NCBI GenBank assembly: GCA_016946835.1
Contig: JACVTC010000018.1
Span: 467,501 to 531,500, forward strand
Reading direction: 5' to 3'
DNA from: Neocallimastix lanati (nom. inval.)
Taxonomy: Eukaryota; Neocallimastigomycota; Neocallimastigomycetes; Neocallimastigales; Neocallimastigaceae
DNA: 64,000 nucleotides
Shown piece by piece: positions 25,272 to 38,200 of this stretch (its first letter is position 1; the number at the start of each line of letters is the position of its first letter). Below the pieces are notes generated by a model, which was not told the origin of the DNA, did no database searches, and saw nothing but the letters and a program-made list of their open reading frames with translations. The translations under genes were made by a program, and so were the position numbers.

Positions 25272-26063
25272 TGGTATGGTTCATATAATTTTAGGAATAT
25301 AATAATAATTAACACAAATAATAAAATTACAATAAAAAAAAAAAATAATTTGTTTTAAAATCAATATTTATTTATTTAAATTTATAAAAGAAAAATAATA
25401 ATATAATTATTTTATTTAATAAAAAGAAAGTTATTGATTATATTTTATTTCACTAAAATTACATGTATTTATATTTTTTTATCAAATTAAAATTTGTAAA
25501 GCCTAACTATTTTTTTAATAAACTAATTACTAATTATTTTTATAAATAAAACATTTAAATTGAAATTGAATTATTATTTTAGTTAATAATATTATTGTTA
25601 TAAATAGTAGTTATATATTATTGAATTATTAATTATTTAATAATAGTTTAATACTAATATATATAAAATAAAAATAAAGAGATTATACAGAATATTTTAT
25701 TGTGGTTTAGTTAAATTTAGTAATTAAAAATAAATTTAAATTGATAACGAAAATTTTAATAACTAATTAAATAGATTTGCTTATTTTCAATATAACATAA
25801 TACAAAAGAAATATAATATTAATATATTAAGTGGGCATGGACAATATTCTTGGCTAAAGATTTTTAATACATTATAATGGAATCGGATCGATAATTCAAA
25901 AAGGAATTATAAGTTAATTAGTGATTTATTAACTTAAGATTTCTATTTAGTAATATTTGAAGAATATTGGAAAGTTCCAATTATATAGAATAGAATAATC
26001 TATAAGGTTAGAATAATTTATATTATTCTAGCACAATTAGTATTATTTGTTCATTCTGTATTA
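25272..26063 (-). repeat. 5' LTR of the young gypsy element
   Basis: 792 bp; near-identical partner of 19039-19829. Confidence 0.9.
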
Positions 26064-26154
26064 TCAGTTAGTAAAATTAGAACTTTGATTCAATGGTTAG
26101 TTACGATGACCATGACCAATACTTCATGGGTTCGACTCACACCTCAACCCATTT
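26064..26154 (+). other. tRNA-like relic, copy 2
   Basis: A-box-like TGATTCAATGG and B-box-like GGGTTCGACTCA (about 26128-26139). About 10% different from 6496-6586. The gypsy element inserted exactly at its left edge. Confidence 0.5.
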
Positions 26155-26697
26155 TGCATAAATAATTATTTTATTAATTATTTTATTAATTATTAATAAT
26201 ATCTTCTTGAATATTCTTTCTGTATAAAATTATAGAAAGTTAAAGATTCTTTCGGTTTGTAATTTAACCGAAATGAATTTAGAAATTCTTATTATATAAA
26301 TTATTTTATTCTTTTTCGATAAGATTCATTTTCATCAATTAAAATCTATATTCTAGAAACTTTACATTACTAATTATTACAAACATATTTCTAAATATTT
26401 CTTTAAAATTATTTTTACATGTTAAAACTGTTTTTCCGTTAAAAGTATAAATAGTGCGAACTTCACGAATGAAAATATTTTTCTTCGTGCTTTTATTATT
26501 AATAATAATTAACGTATAAGTAATTCGAAATATTACCTTATTGATTAATATTAATAATTACTTTAAATTTTATAATTAATAAAAATATTTCTAATAAAAC
26601 GAATTATTTATACAGATAGTGTAAACCTATTGAGTTTTCTTCTTTTGTGTGTTTCTATACCTCGTCCCATCGTTACAATAGAAGCACCTTCGTTACA
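26155..26697 (+). repeat. LTR-like 543-bp repeat, copy 2
   Basis: About three differences from 6587-7129. Here it is followed directly by unrelated sequence, so it could be a solo LTR. No target duplication recognised. Confidence 0.55.
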
Positions 26698-26805
26698 TCT
26701 CTCCCTTTATTATTTTTGATTATTATTATTTTTATTATTACTAATTTTTATTGACCAAATTATGAATTTATCTTTTTCCTATTTATTATCATTTATAATT
26801 TTCGA

Positions 26806-29800
26806 TTAATTTATAATTATTTTCTTACCTTTGGAAGAAATACAGCCTTCGTTGGTACAGGTAATAGTATTACCGGCTGTAACGCCATCCGTTTTAAATA
26901 GCATCACACTTCCTGATGGAATTGGTGGAGCACCAGAGAAGCATCCACCACTGACGGTACAACTAATTAAATTCTTTGGATTCGTTCCATCAATAAAATA
27001 ACTATCAGTTTTAATTTGATCGTCGGCGACATCAAATGCATCTTCTTCACCATCACTATCTGTATCTTCATACGAAATTAATGTCATCTTTTCTGGATCA
27101 GTTCCGGAAATATAGGCATGACCTGGAAGTGTACTTCCATGAGAGGAAGTACATCCGGCATTGTTACAAGTGATGATATTTTTGATTTTTTCCGGATCAT
27201 CAGCATCTACATAATACTTTGGTACACTGGCCGTACCACCGTGAGCTGAAGAATAGCATGATGTCGTTGTGGGACAAGTAATTATATTCTCAATGTTAGC
27301 CGCATCAACATAATTACCTGCTTTAAAAGTATCGCCATTGTTATTAGGAAAAACTTCACAAACATCTAAACTATTTCCATCACATTTAAGTAATTTAGAA
27401 TACGTTAAATAGGATTCATCTGTAACAACAGTGGCTGCACCTAACAAATAATAACCTGGTTTAACGGTTGTAGTTTTCGTACATATACCTACTCGATCAC
27501 AAGTATACATATACTTATCGGATACGACCACGCTGGAAGATATAACCTGTTTACAGACTGGACCAGTAGTACACTCGTAGATTAGACCAGAATCATTTCC
27601 AGTGTAGGTGGTATCCAATGTAATGGCTTCATAAAAGTTTCCATTGGCCTTAAAAAGATAAGTTCCCACAGGTTGTTCTTGACATGAACTATCTCCAGAT
27701 TTATATATCTTTGTATCTGTATGTAAACAAAGACGATCAACAGCTATATCAGTATCTCCTGAGCCATTATTATATTTACATTTACCAGAATTAACTACAG
27801 CACATCTTGTTAATGCTAAAATAACATAAATTAAATTAAATTAAATCAAAAAAACTTCAATTATTTAATATTAAATTTAAAAAAATAAAAAAAAAATTTT
27901 ATAAATTATTATATATCAATTTTTTTTATTTGTAAAAAAAATTTACCTTTAGAAGAGAAACAACCCTCACTGTCTCTACAGGTGATGATATAATTAGAAT
28001 CGGTGGCATCTTCATAAAACACATCATTGCCTGAGAAAGGAGCTGCTGCACAACCAGCAGGAGTAACACATTCAATTGGTTCTTCAGGATTGACCGCACT
28101 AATATAGTATACGGCCGTGGATGACAAATCTAGTGTTGTGGATACAAATTTACCTTCACTACGATCGTACGTGATCATGATATTTGGTGTGGTAGTTTCC
28201 GTTCCGTCTATGTAGGCATGACCCTGCATCTTACTACCTGGGGCAGTTGTGCAAGTAGTGCCAGCACATGAAATAATGTTTCCTTCCTTTCCTGCATCAA
28301 TATAGCTGAAATCTGCCGTTCCATTTCCTTTTTTACACTTTACTGGTGTACCTAAACAGGTTATGATTGCACCAGTTAAATCATCTCTTGCGGCATTAAG
28401 ATAATAACCTTCGCTGGGGGTGATGGAGGAACAGACAATGGTACCTTGATTATCCATACAGGAAATCAATTTCTTAAAGGAATCCTTTTCGGCTTCACTA
28501 CTGGCATCGAGATAGTAGGTTTCTGTTGTAACACTACTTTTTGCAACTGCTGAAGCTTCTTCATCACCATTGATGGTTAATAATGGATTGGAGGAGGCAT
28601 CACTTTCACTTGAATTACTTCCTGAATTGATATAGTGACCTTGGGTCAAAATTCGGTAACAGATACCATTATTCTCTGAAGGACAATATACTAATTTACT
28701 CTTGGTTGTATTAAGATAGAAAAAACCATCCTTTTTCTGAGTGAAAACTTTATTAGCATCGGCATAATACACTAATAAACTTTCTGTTCCAATTAAATCA
28801 TCGATTCCATCATCATCAAGTAAAGTGCAAGTGTCCTTATTAGTACATTTAAAAACTAAATATGAAGATTCTGAAGTATCAGCATTACAAGAAGCATTCT
28901 TAACAGAAGCATAAAGTTTTTTACCAGCATCAATACAATGAGTGCTTTCATTAACACCAGTACAACCTGTTCCATTCATGAGATGAAAAATTTTTCAAAA
29001 AATTTAAAACAAAATATTAATATATAATAAATAATTTTTTTTAAAAATAAATTATATAGTAATAAATTAAAAAAGAGAAATAAAAGAAATTTGAGGATTA
29101 ATAAAAAAGGTAAATAAAAATAAATAGATAAAAAAGAGAAAAAAAATACAATAAAATATATTAGTAAAAGGATATATTAAAATAAAATTAATAATATCAA
29201 AAATAAATATAAATATAATATAATCGTTAAAAATAAATAAAAAATAAAAAATACAAATCAACAAAAGAAACTTAAAATAAAACCATAAGTAAAGATATAT
29301 TAAGAAAAAAATAACAATAATAAGAGTCATTAAAAAAATTAAATAATAAAAAAAAAAAAGACATCTATAAAAAATTATATCGATATATTTATATAAAATA
29401 TCAAAAGTATTTTTTTTTTTTAACGAAAATAAAAAAAAGGAAATTAAAAAATGAATAAAATTGCTTTCCATTACCAGTATTGAGAGTACACATTCCAGAG
29501 GTGCAGGTATATTCTGTAGTAGTAGATGCATCACAATTACCACTTTTTGGAGTAACCTTTAAATTTGAATTCGTAACACATACACTTCCTGTGACGGTTG
29601 TATCCAAAGTAATTTTGTTGGCCGTCGCCTTCAATACTCCAAATTGACCTCCTCTAATGGAAGAAGCATAGAGACTTTCTATGTCATAGGAGAGAAGGTA
29701 TTTATCAGTTGCATCTTTACTTGCAAACGTTCCAGTTTTTCCATCACTGACTATATCAAGGCATAATACTCCACTGGCTTTCATTTGACCAACAGAAGAA

Positions 29801-31843
29801 CAACTACTTTCTAATGCAAGATATTTGCAACCAGAGGCATCACAACTGACATATTTATTATTTCCTGTTTTGTAGTAACCGATTTCAGGATTCGTCACCT
29901 TGGTACAGATACCACTGTCATTACAATTTATGAGAAAGCCATCAGTTACTTCAGCTTCATCATCTTCGACGGTTAAATCTTCACTTTTTACATAATAGAA
30001 ACCCTCTTTTTTAGTTTTTTTTTTATAAATGTATACATATATATATATATATTTATATTTTTTTGGATCATCATTTATATTATATATATGGATATATAAA
30101 AAAAAATTGTTAAAAAGATGAAACGATTAATAGATGGATGAATAAACTAGTCAACTATTTTTATTTCAGGAAATCAACAAATTTTAATCTAAATTAATAT
30201 GATATAAATGATAACTATGATAATAAATTTACCAGCATCTTCTTTTTTTAACATTGTTTTATCTGTATCATCGACTACGACATAGGCAAACGGACTACTT
30301 GCTGTCGTTCCAAAAACACTACCAGTAAAATGAGGAACAACAATATCACCAGCTGCTGATATAGCATGATCAATGGCGGTTGTTCCGTCAAAACTTAAAC
30401 AAATTTTTACTCCACCAGAATTATACAGTTTTCCAATATTATTTGAATCACAAGTACCTCCAAGAGCAGCAAGTTTCTTACATTTTCCTTGACCATTACA
30501 GATATAAGCCTCATTCTCATCTTTGACATAATAACCCTTTCCTGACATGTCTGAACAAGCATCTTCTCCAGTACATTGATATAAATGACCTTCGGTTGTG
30601 GTATCATCAATATTTGTGGTACATTCCGTTCCATCATCTGGACAAATAGCATTTCTATGTATATAACCTGCCGAACCTATTATTATATTTTTTATAAATA
30701 AATGAATATAATACATTTTTATAACATTACTATTTATTTTAAATACAATAATGAAATACTTACATTCTGACCATGTTCCACTATTAGAATTACAACCTGT
30801 TTTTATTTTAAAAATAAATAAAATAGTTAATATTATTAATTTATTGGAATAATTCAATTAGCATAAAATAATATTTAATTTTCAAGTCATTATATTAATT
30901 ATTCTTTATATAATAATTTATTTTATTAATAAAATTTAAAAATAAAAATAAAATTTTTAATTATAAATTATTAATGATTAATTATTAATTATTAATTTTA
31001 ATAATAATATTTTATTAATTATTAAAATTTAATATTAATAAATATTTTATTTTATAATTAATTAAATATATTGGAGAAACGAAAAAAATTTTTTATTTCT
31101 ATTATTTTTAGTCACGTTTATTATTGGTAAAAAATAAATTATATCAAAATTATGATTGGTTATTTAATTAAAGAGAATAAAAAAAATATTTTCGAAAAAC
31201 AAAAAAAAAAAAAATAAAAATAAGTAAAAAATAAACAAAAACAAAAGAAACAAAAATAAATATAAAAACTATTTAGAAATATGTAATCAAAATAATAATA
31301 ATAATTGTAAAAATAATAAATAGAAGATGACAAAGTAAAGATGGTAAAGTATAAGAAATATGAAATGAACGAATTTAATGATTAATAGATAAAAATTTTT
31401 ACCTGCTGAGACACTTCGAATGTATGAAAGACCAACGAAAAATACCGTAAAACTATAAATAAAAATAAAAAGGTATAAAGTGTTAGTAATATAACTTTAA
31501 CCTTCAAAAGGTAACAATATATATAAATAAAAATGGAAAGCTCAAATAATTGAAAAATAAATAATTGAATATTAAAAAAAAAGGTAACAATAAAATATGA
31601 ATTTCAATTTTATCAAATTTCAATATTTATTTACAACTTAATTTAAAATTTCAATTCCATTTTAAACATCGACCGTATTTTATAATTATTTTATTTTTAA
31701 ATTATATTATATACATATATTTTTTGAAATTCTATAATCTTTAAATTTGAAATGTGAAAAATCAAATTGAATAATTTAAAATTCAAAATTTATAATAATA
31801 ATTCTATCTTATTACATTACCTTAAAAGTTTTCGAATTAACAT
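26806..31843 (-). CDS. secreted Cys-rich repeat protein, scaffoldin-like (seven visible exons, 3' end uncertain)
   Basis: Exons from 5': 31843-31821, 31452-31403, 30796-30764, 30676-30233, 30005-29475, 28966-27947, 27815-26829 (or reading on to a stop at 26806). All introns are GT-AG (368, 606, 87, 227, 508 and 131 nt). The first two exons together encode a hydrophobic signal peptide of about 24 residues ending VSA before the mature Gly-Cys. The mature part is about a dozen repeats of roughly 40-60 residues with a GYY/FYL-NA pattern followed by I-I-T/S-C and a second Cys, e.g. GYYLNAARDD, IITCNNAGC, LISCTVSGGC. This resembles the Cys-rich repeats of scaffoldin-like secreted proteins of anaerobic gut fungi (inference). 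From the second intron on, every intron is phase 1 and internal exons are multiples of three. The last exon ends in a good donor (GTAAGA) but no acceptor is evident before the repeats at 26697, so the gene is probably truncated. Read through, it gives 1036 residues. Confidence 0.75.
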
Positions 31844-33047
31844 TTTTTTTTCTTTGTGAAAAGTATTTTTAACTACTATTTGCTATAAAAGATTTGCTAT
31901 AAAAGGTGTGAATTGAATGGTAAATATATAAAAATAGAATTAAAAATAAAAAAAGAAAAAAGAAAAAAAAGAAATTTAAATTTATTCTTTCCTCAATTCT
32001 AAATTTCACTTTGAGATTTATATTTGCTCTCTTTTATATCTCTATACTAATTACAATTATTAATTGAAAGAATTAAACAAAAAATGACAAAATTGATAAA
32101 GAACGCCGTAAGAGACACTTTGTTCTTTTCGTTTCTATCAAGTATAGTTTTACAAAAAAGGGAAATTTGTTATTGAAATTTATATCCGAGTTAGTATAGT
32201 TTCTTTTTTTTTTCTTTTTTGAGTCATAATCATTATCATCAATGACCTAACCTTTTATTATTATAGTAGGATTTATCTTCCATTAAATATAATCTTTTTT
32301 AATAAATATATTAATATTCTATTGTAATATTTCCTTTATCTGAATTTTATTATGAATTAAAAAAATTAAAACAGAAATAAATATTAAATTATAAAATCTT
32401 TAATAATATTTTTTTTTTTATTTTTTTAAATACTTTTTTTTATTTTTTTTTCTATTTATGTTTTTTTAATAAAAAAGCAAATATACATTTCATTCATTTG
32501 GAACGTATTAGTAATAATTATTAGTAATAATTAAATATATTTAATAAATTATAAAAAGTCAGAAGTGAAAGAAATAATAGAATAATTTTTATTAAATAAT
32601 TAATATCATTATTTATAAATTATATTCACTCTTAATAAATTAATTATTATGATAAGAAATTTCATCCTGAAGGTTAGTGAATATCAGGGATAAAAAATAA
32701 AAAAAATATTAAATAGTTTAAAAAGTCATTGAAAATATATTTATTGAAAAAAATTCAAATTAAAGACTGAAATAAATACTAATAGATTTTATATTATTAT
32801 GAGTCCATACAAAATCATTAATATTTAATATTTAATATTAATTAAAAATAATATATTTACTGTTAATAAATAACAATAAATAGTTATTATTTTCAGAAGT
32901 AATAAATATTTTTTTATCAAAATAGGACAATATTTATCTCTATTAATTAAAGCTTAATTAAATAAAATTTTTAATTATAGTTAGCGAATATTATAAACAA
33001 ATTTGCAATAATATAAATGAATATGAAAATATTAAATAAATAAAATA
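31844..33047. other. A/T-rich intergenic region with possible promoter of the Cys-rich gene
   Basis: Upstream of the start at 31843 the minus strand has two copies of CTTTTATAGCAAAT (about 31880-31908), TATA-like words 35-65 bases before the ATG. Beyond that the region is homopolymer-rich with no gene seen. Confidence 0.35.
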
Positions 33048-33350
33048 TTAAATAAATGAAATATATAAATAAATGAAATATATAAATAAATAATAAATAA
33101 ATATTTTTATAATTAATATAAATAAATAAATAAATAATAAATAAATAATAAATAAATAATAAATAATAAATAATAAATAATAAATAATAAATAATAAATA
33201 ATAAATAATAAATAATAAATAATAAATAATAAATAATAAATAATAAATAAATAAATAATAAATAAATAAATAATAAATAAATAAATAATAAATAAATAAA
33301 TAAATAATAAATAAATAAATAATAAATAAATAATTTAGATTTAAGATTTT
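33048..33350. repeat. AAT/AAAT microsatellite
   Basis: Runs of AAATAATAAATA-type units on the plus strand; frames across it are repeat artefacts. Confidence 0.9.
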
Positions 33351-34029
33351 ATTAAAAATAACCATTAAATTATGTAATTTAATTTTTAAAATTTTTAATT
33401 ATATAAATGAATAATGAAAAAAATTTTTTTAATCTATTAAATATTTATTATATTAAATATAAATAAAAATACCTATTTCACGCTAGGTAATCAATTAATA
33501 TAATTATTGTAGAATATGCTCATTTCACTCTAAGCATTTCTATTTAATTTTATGAATAAGTACTTGTTTTAATATTTATTAGTACTTTGTGACATCCTCC
33601 TTCAAATATCCGCTTTGTAGTTAAGCAGTAACTATTAAGTATATTCGGATAAAATTAAGTATATGTGTTTCACTTTTTAATAAAAAAAACTATATATTTG
33701 TGCAATAATTTGGAGAATAACTAACCACAAGATAATTATAATTTCATTATTAATAAGTAATATTCAATATATTAATTCTAAGTTAATTATAAATTAGTGT
33801 TGTATATTCTAATATTATTTAGGAATAAAGTAGATTTAATGTGTGTGCGTATAATTAACTCTTTAAGTAGGATATATCAATATATATTTAATATATATTT
33901 AAATAGATGATGTTCACATATTCTATGTTTCTTTCTTTTCTCTGTCCACATGTATTTATAGTTTTGATTATTGAATTAAATATATGGAAATTTAAGTTGA
34001 TATGTTATAAAGTGACATAAGGAGTAATT

Positions 34030-34860
34030 TTATGAAAGTTGACAAAATATTGAAAATTCTAAAAATGTAATATGTAATTGGAAAATAATGAATACTATAA
34101 ATATACTGAAGATATTTAGGAAAGAAGTATATTTTATTTTGTTAAAATAACTTGAGTTGAGGTTATTATCAGAAATTTCTTTATTATCAGTATCTGGGTC
34201 ATCGAGATCGGATTTATCATTTATTTTTGTGTCGATAGGATCGTAAATACAAGTATCATCTTTATTATGGGCTGAATTATTAGAAATACAGGCTTTATTG
34301 GCTAATCCTATGTTGATATATGTTAATGAAATCTTGAACCTCATCAGTAATAATTGGATATTTGGTATTTCCGTGATTTTTACCATTGTAATAACGAATT
34401 TTATGACGATTATTTTCGGGATTTTTGTAATTGACGTGTGTCTATAAACAATTTTCAATAATAATTTATAGCATTGTATAATACTAAAATTTTCTCCAAA
34501 TATTGGATGTTCAGTACCACATGGTTGAAGGTCCATGGCTTCACTTTTCGTGTGTTGACTATTACACTAATTTTCTTTCGTTATATTAAAAAGTCTATAA
34601 GAAAATTTATTACCATATTCACTTTTTGAACAAGTTTCTTTATCACCGACTCTTCTTCCAAAAAAGACATCATGTATTTTAATAGCATAACCTATTGGAC
34701 AAGAAATTTTATTTCCTTCTATTGATTCCGGTAGTACAAAACTCTTACACCACAAAATTTTGAAGTTATTATTGGTAATTCTGCAGTATATTTTGGTTTA
34801 ATAGTTTCTTCATTTTCATTATCAGGTAAAACCATCGAAAATAAATATAAAGTATTTTTT
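34030..34860 (-). pseudogene. lectin-like/transmembrane coding remnant, inverted copy
   Basis: Near-identical to the remnant at 42950-43754. One piece has SCPIGYAIKIHDVFFGRR and another CGTEHPIFGENFS, the two hallmark stretches of SUEL-type (galactose/rhamnose-binding) lectin domains; a later piece has an acidic linker and a hydrophobic helix (SFLNIFSIFIVFII). Pieces lie in more than one frame; broken. Function inferred from motif resemblance only. Confidence 0.5.
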
Positions 34861-35175
34861 ATCGCTTTTCTCTATCATTAAATTCATAATATTTTACTAT
34901 AAACATTTATTATCTTTTGATGAACTATTTTTTTCTTCTTCTTTATTTTCTTCATTTTTATTTTTTTTATTTTCTTCAATCTCAAATCATTTCAATTTCA
35001 GAATTTCGGAATTTCAAAATTTCAAATTTTGAATTTCGAGATCTTAAAAAAAATTTTCTTGATATTTTTTATATCTGTCTGATAGAGAGGCGTTGGATCG
35101 TGTCCGGCTGAGTAGCATAATTCGGTAGTTAACAAAATAATGAAAACATTATTTTATTTTCTTGATTAGAGTCAA

Positions 35176-35189
35176 TGAGACTCTTAATC
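35176..35189 (-). other. primer-binding site of the inverted copy
   Basis: TGAGACTCTTAATC on the plus strand, i.e. the same 14-mer as at 42525 on the opposite strand, next to the LTR remnant. Confidence 0.75.
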
Positions 35190-35228
35190 TGTTATTTTAT
35201 ATGAAGTTTTATTAATGAGGTTATTTTT

Positions 35229-38200
35229 TTTTTTTTTTTATTTTTTTATTATTATAAATATAACTATTATTATTTAATAGATCTTATTTATTTCTTTTTT
35301 ATTTATTTATATTAATTATATAATTATTTATTTCTTATTTATTTTTTATTATCAATTATTTATTTTTTTAATTATTATTTATCTATTTATTATTTATTAT
35401 TATTAATTAATTATTTATTTATTTATTATATATCTATTTATTATTTACTATAATTCAATTAATTATTATTTATTTATTATTTATTTATTTTTTATTTATT
35501 ATTTATTTATTATTTATTTATTATTTATTATATATTATTTATTATTTATTATTTACTATTATTCAATTAATTATTTATTATTTATTATTTAATTATATAT
35601 TATTTATTATTTATTATTTATTTATTATTATTCAATTATTTATTATTTAATTATATATTATTTATTATTTATTTATTATTTATTATTTATTATTTATAAT
35701 ATATTATTCAATTATTTATTATTTATTTATTATTTATTATTTATAATATATTATTCAATTATTTATTATTTATTTATTTATTCATTTATTATTAATTATT
35801 TAATTATTTTTTATTTATTATTTATTATTTATTATTTATTATTTATTATTTATTATTTATTATTTATTATTTATTATTTATTATTTATTATTTATTATTC
35901 AATTAATTATTATTTATTATTTATTATTTATTTATAATTTATTATTTAATTATATATTATTTATTATTTATTATTTATTATTTATTATTTATTATTCAAT
36001 TAATTATTATTTATTATTTATTCAATTATTTATTATTTATTATTTATTATTTATTATTTAATTAATTATTTATTATTTATTTATTATTTATTTATTATTT
36101 ATTTATTATTTATTAATTATTTATTATTTATTATTTATTATTTATTATTTATTATTTATTATTTATTTATTATTTATTATTTATTATTTATAATATATTA
36201 TTCAATTATTTATTATTTATTTATTATTTATTATTTATAATATATTATTCAATTATTTATTATTTATTATTTATTATTTATTATTTATTATTTATTATTT
36301 ATTATTTATTATTTTTTATTTATTTATTATTTAATTATATTTTATTTATTATTTATTATTTATTTATTATTTATTTATTATTTATTTATTATTTATTATT
36401 TAATTATATATTATTTATCATTCAATTAATTATTATTTATTATTTATTATTTATTTATTATTTAATTATATATTATTTATTATTTATTATTTATTATTTA
36501 TTATTTATTATTCAATTAATTATTATTTATTATTTATTATTTATTTATTATTTAATTATATATTATTTATTATTTATTATTTATTATTTATTATTTATTA
36601 TTTATTATTATTTATTCAATTATTTATTATTTATTATTTATTATTCAATTAATTATTTATTATTTATTTATTATTTATTTATTATTTATTTATTATTTAT
36701 TTATTATTTATTTATTATTTATTATTTAATTATATATTATTTATTATTTATTATTTATTTATTATTTATTATTTATTATTTATAATATATTATTCAATTA
36801 TTTATTATTTATTTATTATTTATTATTTATAATATATTATTCAATTATTTATTATTTATTTATTTATTCATTTATTATTAAATATTTAATTATTTATTAT
36901 TCAATTAATTATTATTTATTATTTATTATTTATTATTTATTATTTATTATTTATTATTTATTATTTATTATTTATTATTCAATTAATTATTATTTATTAT
37001 TTATTATTTATTTATAATTTATTATTTAATTATATATTATTTATTATTTATTATTTATTATTTATTATTTATTATTTATTATTTATTATTTATTATTTAT
37101 TATTCAATTAATTATTATTTATTATTTATTATTTATTTATAATTTATTATTTAATTATATATTATTTATTATTTATTATTTATTATTTATTATTTATTAT
37201 TTATTATTTATTTATTCATTCATTTATTATTAATTATTTTATTATTTATTATTTATTATTTATTATTTATTATTTATTATTTATTATTTATTTATTATTT
37301 AATTATTATTTATTATTTATTATTTATTATTTATTATTTATTATTTATTATTTATTATTTATTATTTATTATTCAATTAATTATTATTTATTATTTATTA
37401 TTTATTTATAATTTATTATTTAATTATATATTATTTATTATTTATTATTTATTATTTATTATTTATTATTTATTATTTATTTATTCATTCATTTATTATT
37501 AATTATTTTATTATTTATTATTTATTATTTATTATTTATTATTTATTATTTATTATTTATTTATTATTTAATTATTATTTATTATTTATTATTTATTATT
37601 TATTATTTATTATTTATTATTTATTATTTATTATTCAATTAATTATTATTTATTATTTATTATTTATTTATAATTTATTATTTAATTATATATTATTTAT
37701 TATTTATTATTTATTTATTTATTATTTATTATTTATTATTTATTATTTATTATTTATTATTCAATTAATTATTATTTATTATTTATTATTTATTTATTAT
37801 TTAATTATATATTATTTATTATTTATTATTTATTTATTATTTAATTATTATTTATTATTTATTATTTATTATTTATTATTTATTATTTATTATTTATTTA
37901 TTCATTCATTTATTATTAATTATTTAATTATTTATTATTTATTATTTATTATTTATTATTTATTTATTATTTATTATTTATTATTTATAATAAATTATTC
38001 AATTATTTATTATTTATTTATTATTTATTATTTATAATATATTATTCAATTATTTATTATTTATTTATTCATTCATTTATTATTAATTATTTAATTATTT
38101 ATTATTCAATTAATTATTATTTATTATTAATTATTTAATTATTTTTTATTTATTATTTATTATTTATTATTTATTATTAATTATTTATTATTTATTATTT

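Larger units (their letters stand above)
19039..26063 (-). mobile_element. Ty3/gypsy LTR retrotransposon without chromodomain, young
   Basis: 7025 bp with LTRs at 19039-19829 and 25272-26063 that differ by about two substitutions and one base in an A run. Flanked on both sides by TCAG (19035-19038 and 26064-26067), a likely 4-bp target duplication. Minus-strand order: LTR, primer site, leader, gag, pol, polypurine tract (AGCGGGGGC), LTR. It looks whole by eye: gag and pol are each open, and the pol frame is open back to the gag end. Confidence 0.93.
33445..35228 (-). mobile_element. truncated, inverted copy of the lectin-carrying LTR element
   Basis: The reverse complement of this stretch matches about 42487-44314 almost throughout: the last 39 bases of the LTR (35190-35228), the primer-binding site (35176-35189), the purine-rich leader, the lectin-like and transmembrane coding remnants, and the first two GYGTGAAA-type hairpins. 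Most of the LTR is replaced by satellite at 35229 and the other end stops near 33445, so both ends are missing. A fossil. Confidence 0.85.

Noticed and set aside
29067-29543. Hydrophobic minus-strand frame
   Set aside because: Runs through the 508-nt intron of the Cys-rich gene and overlaps its exon in the wrong frame.
33048-33365. Ile/Tyr/Leu-rich frame
   Set aside because: Translation of an AAT/AAAT microsatellite.
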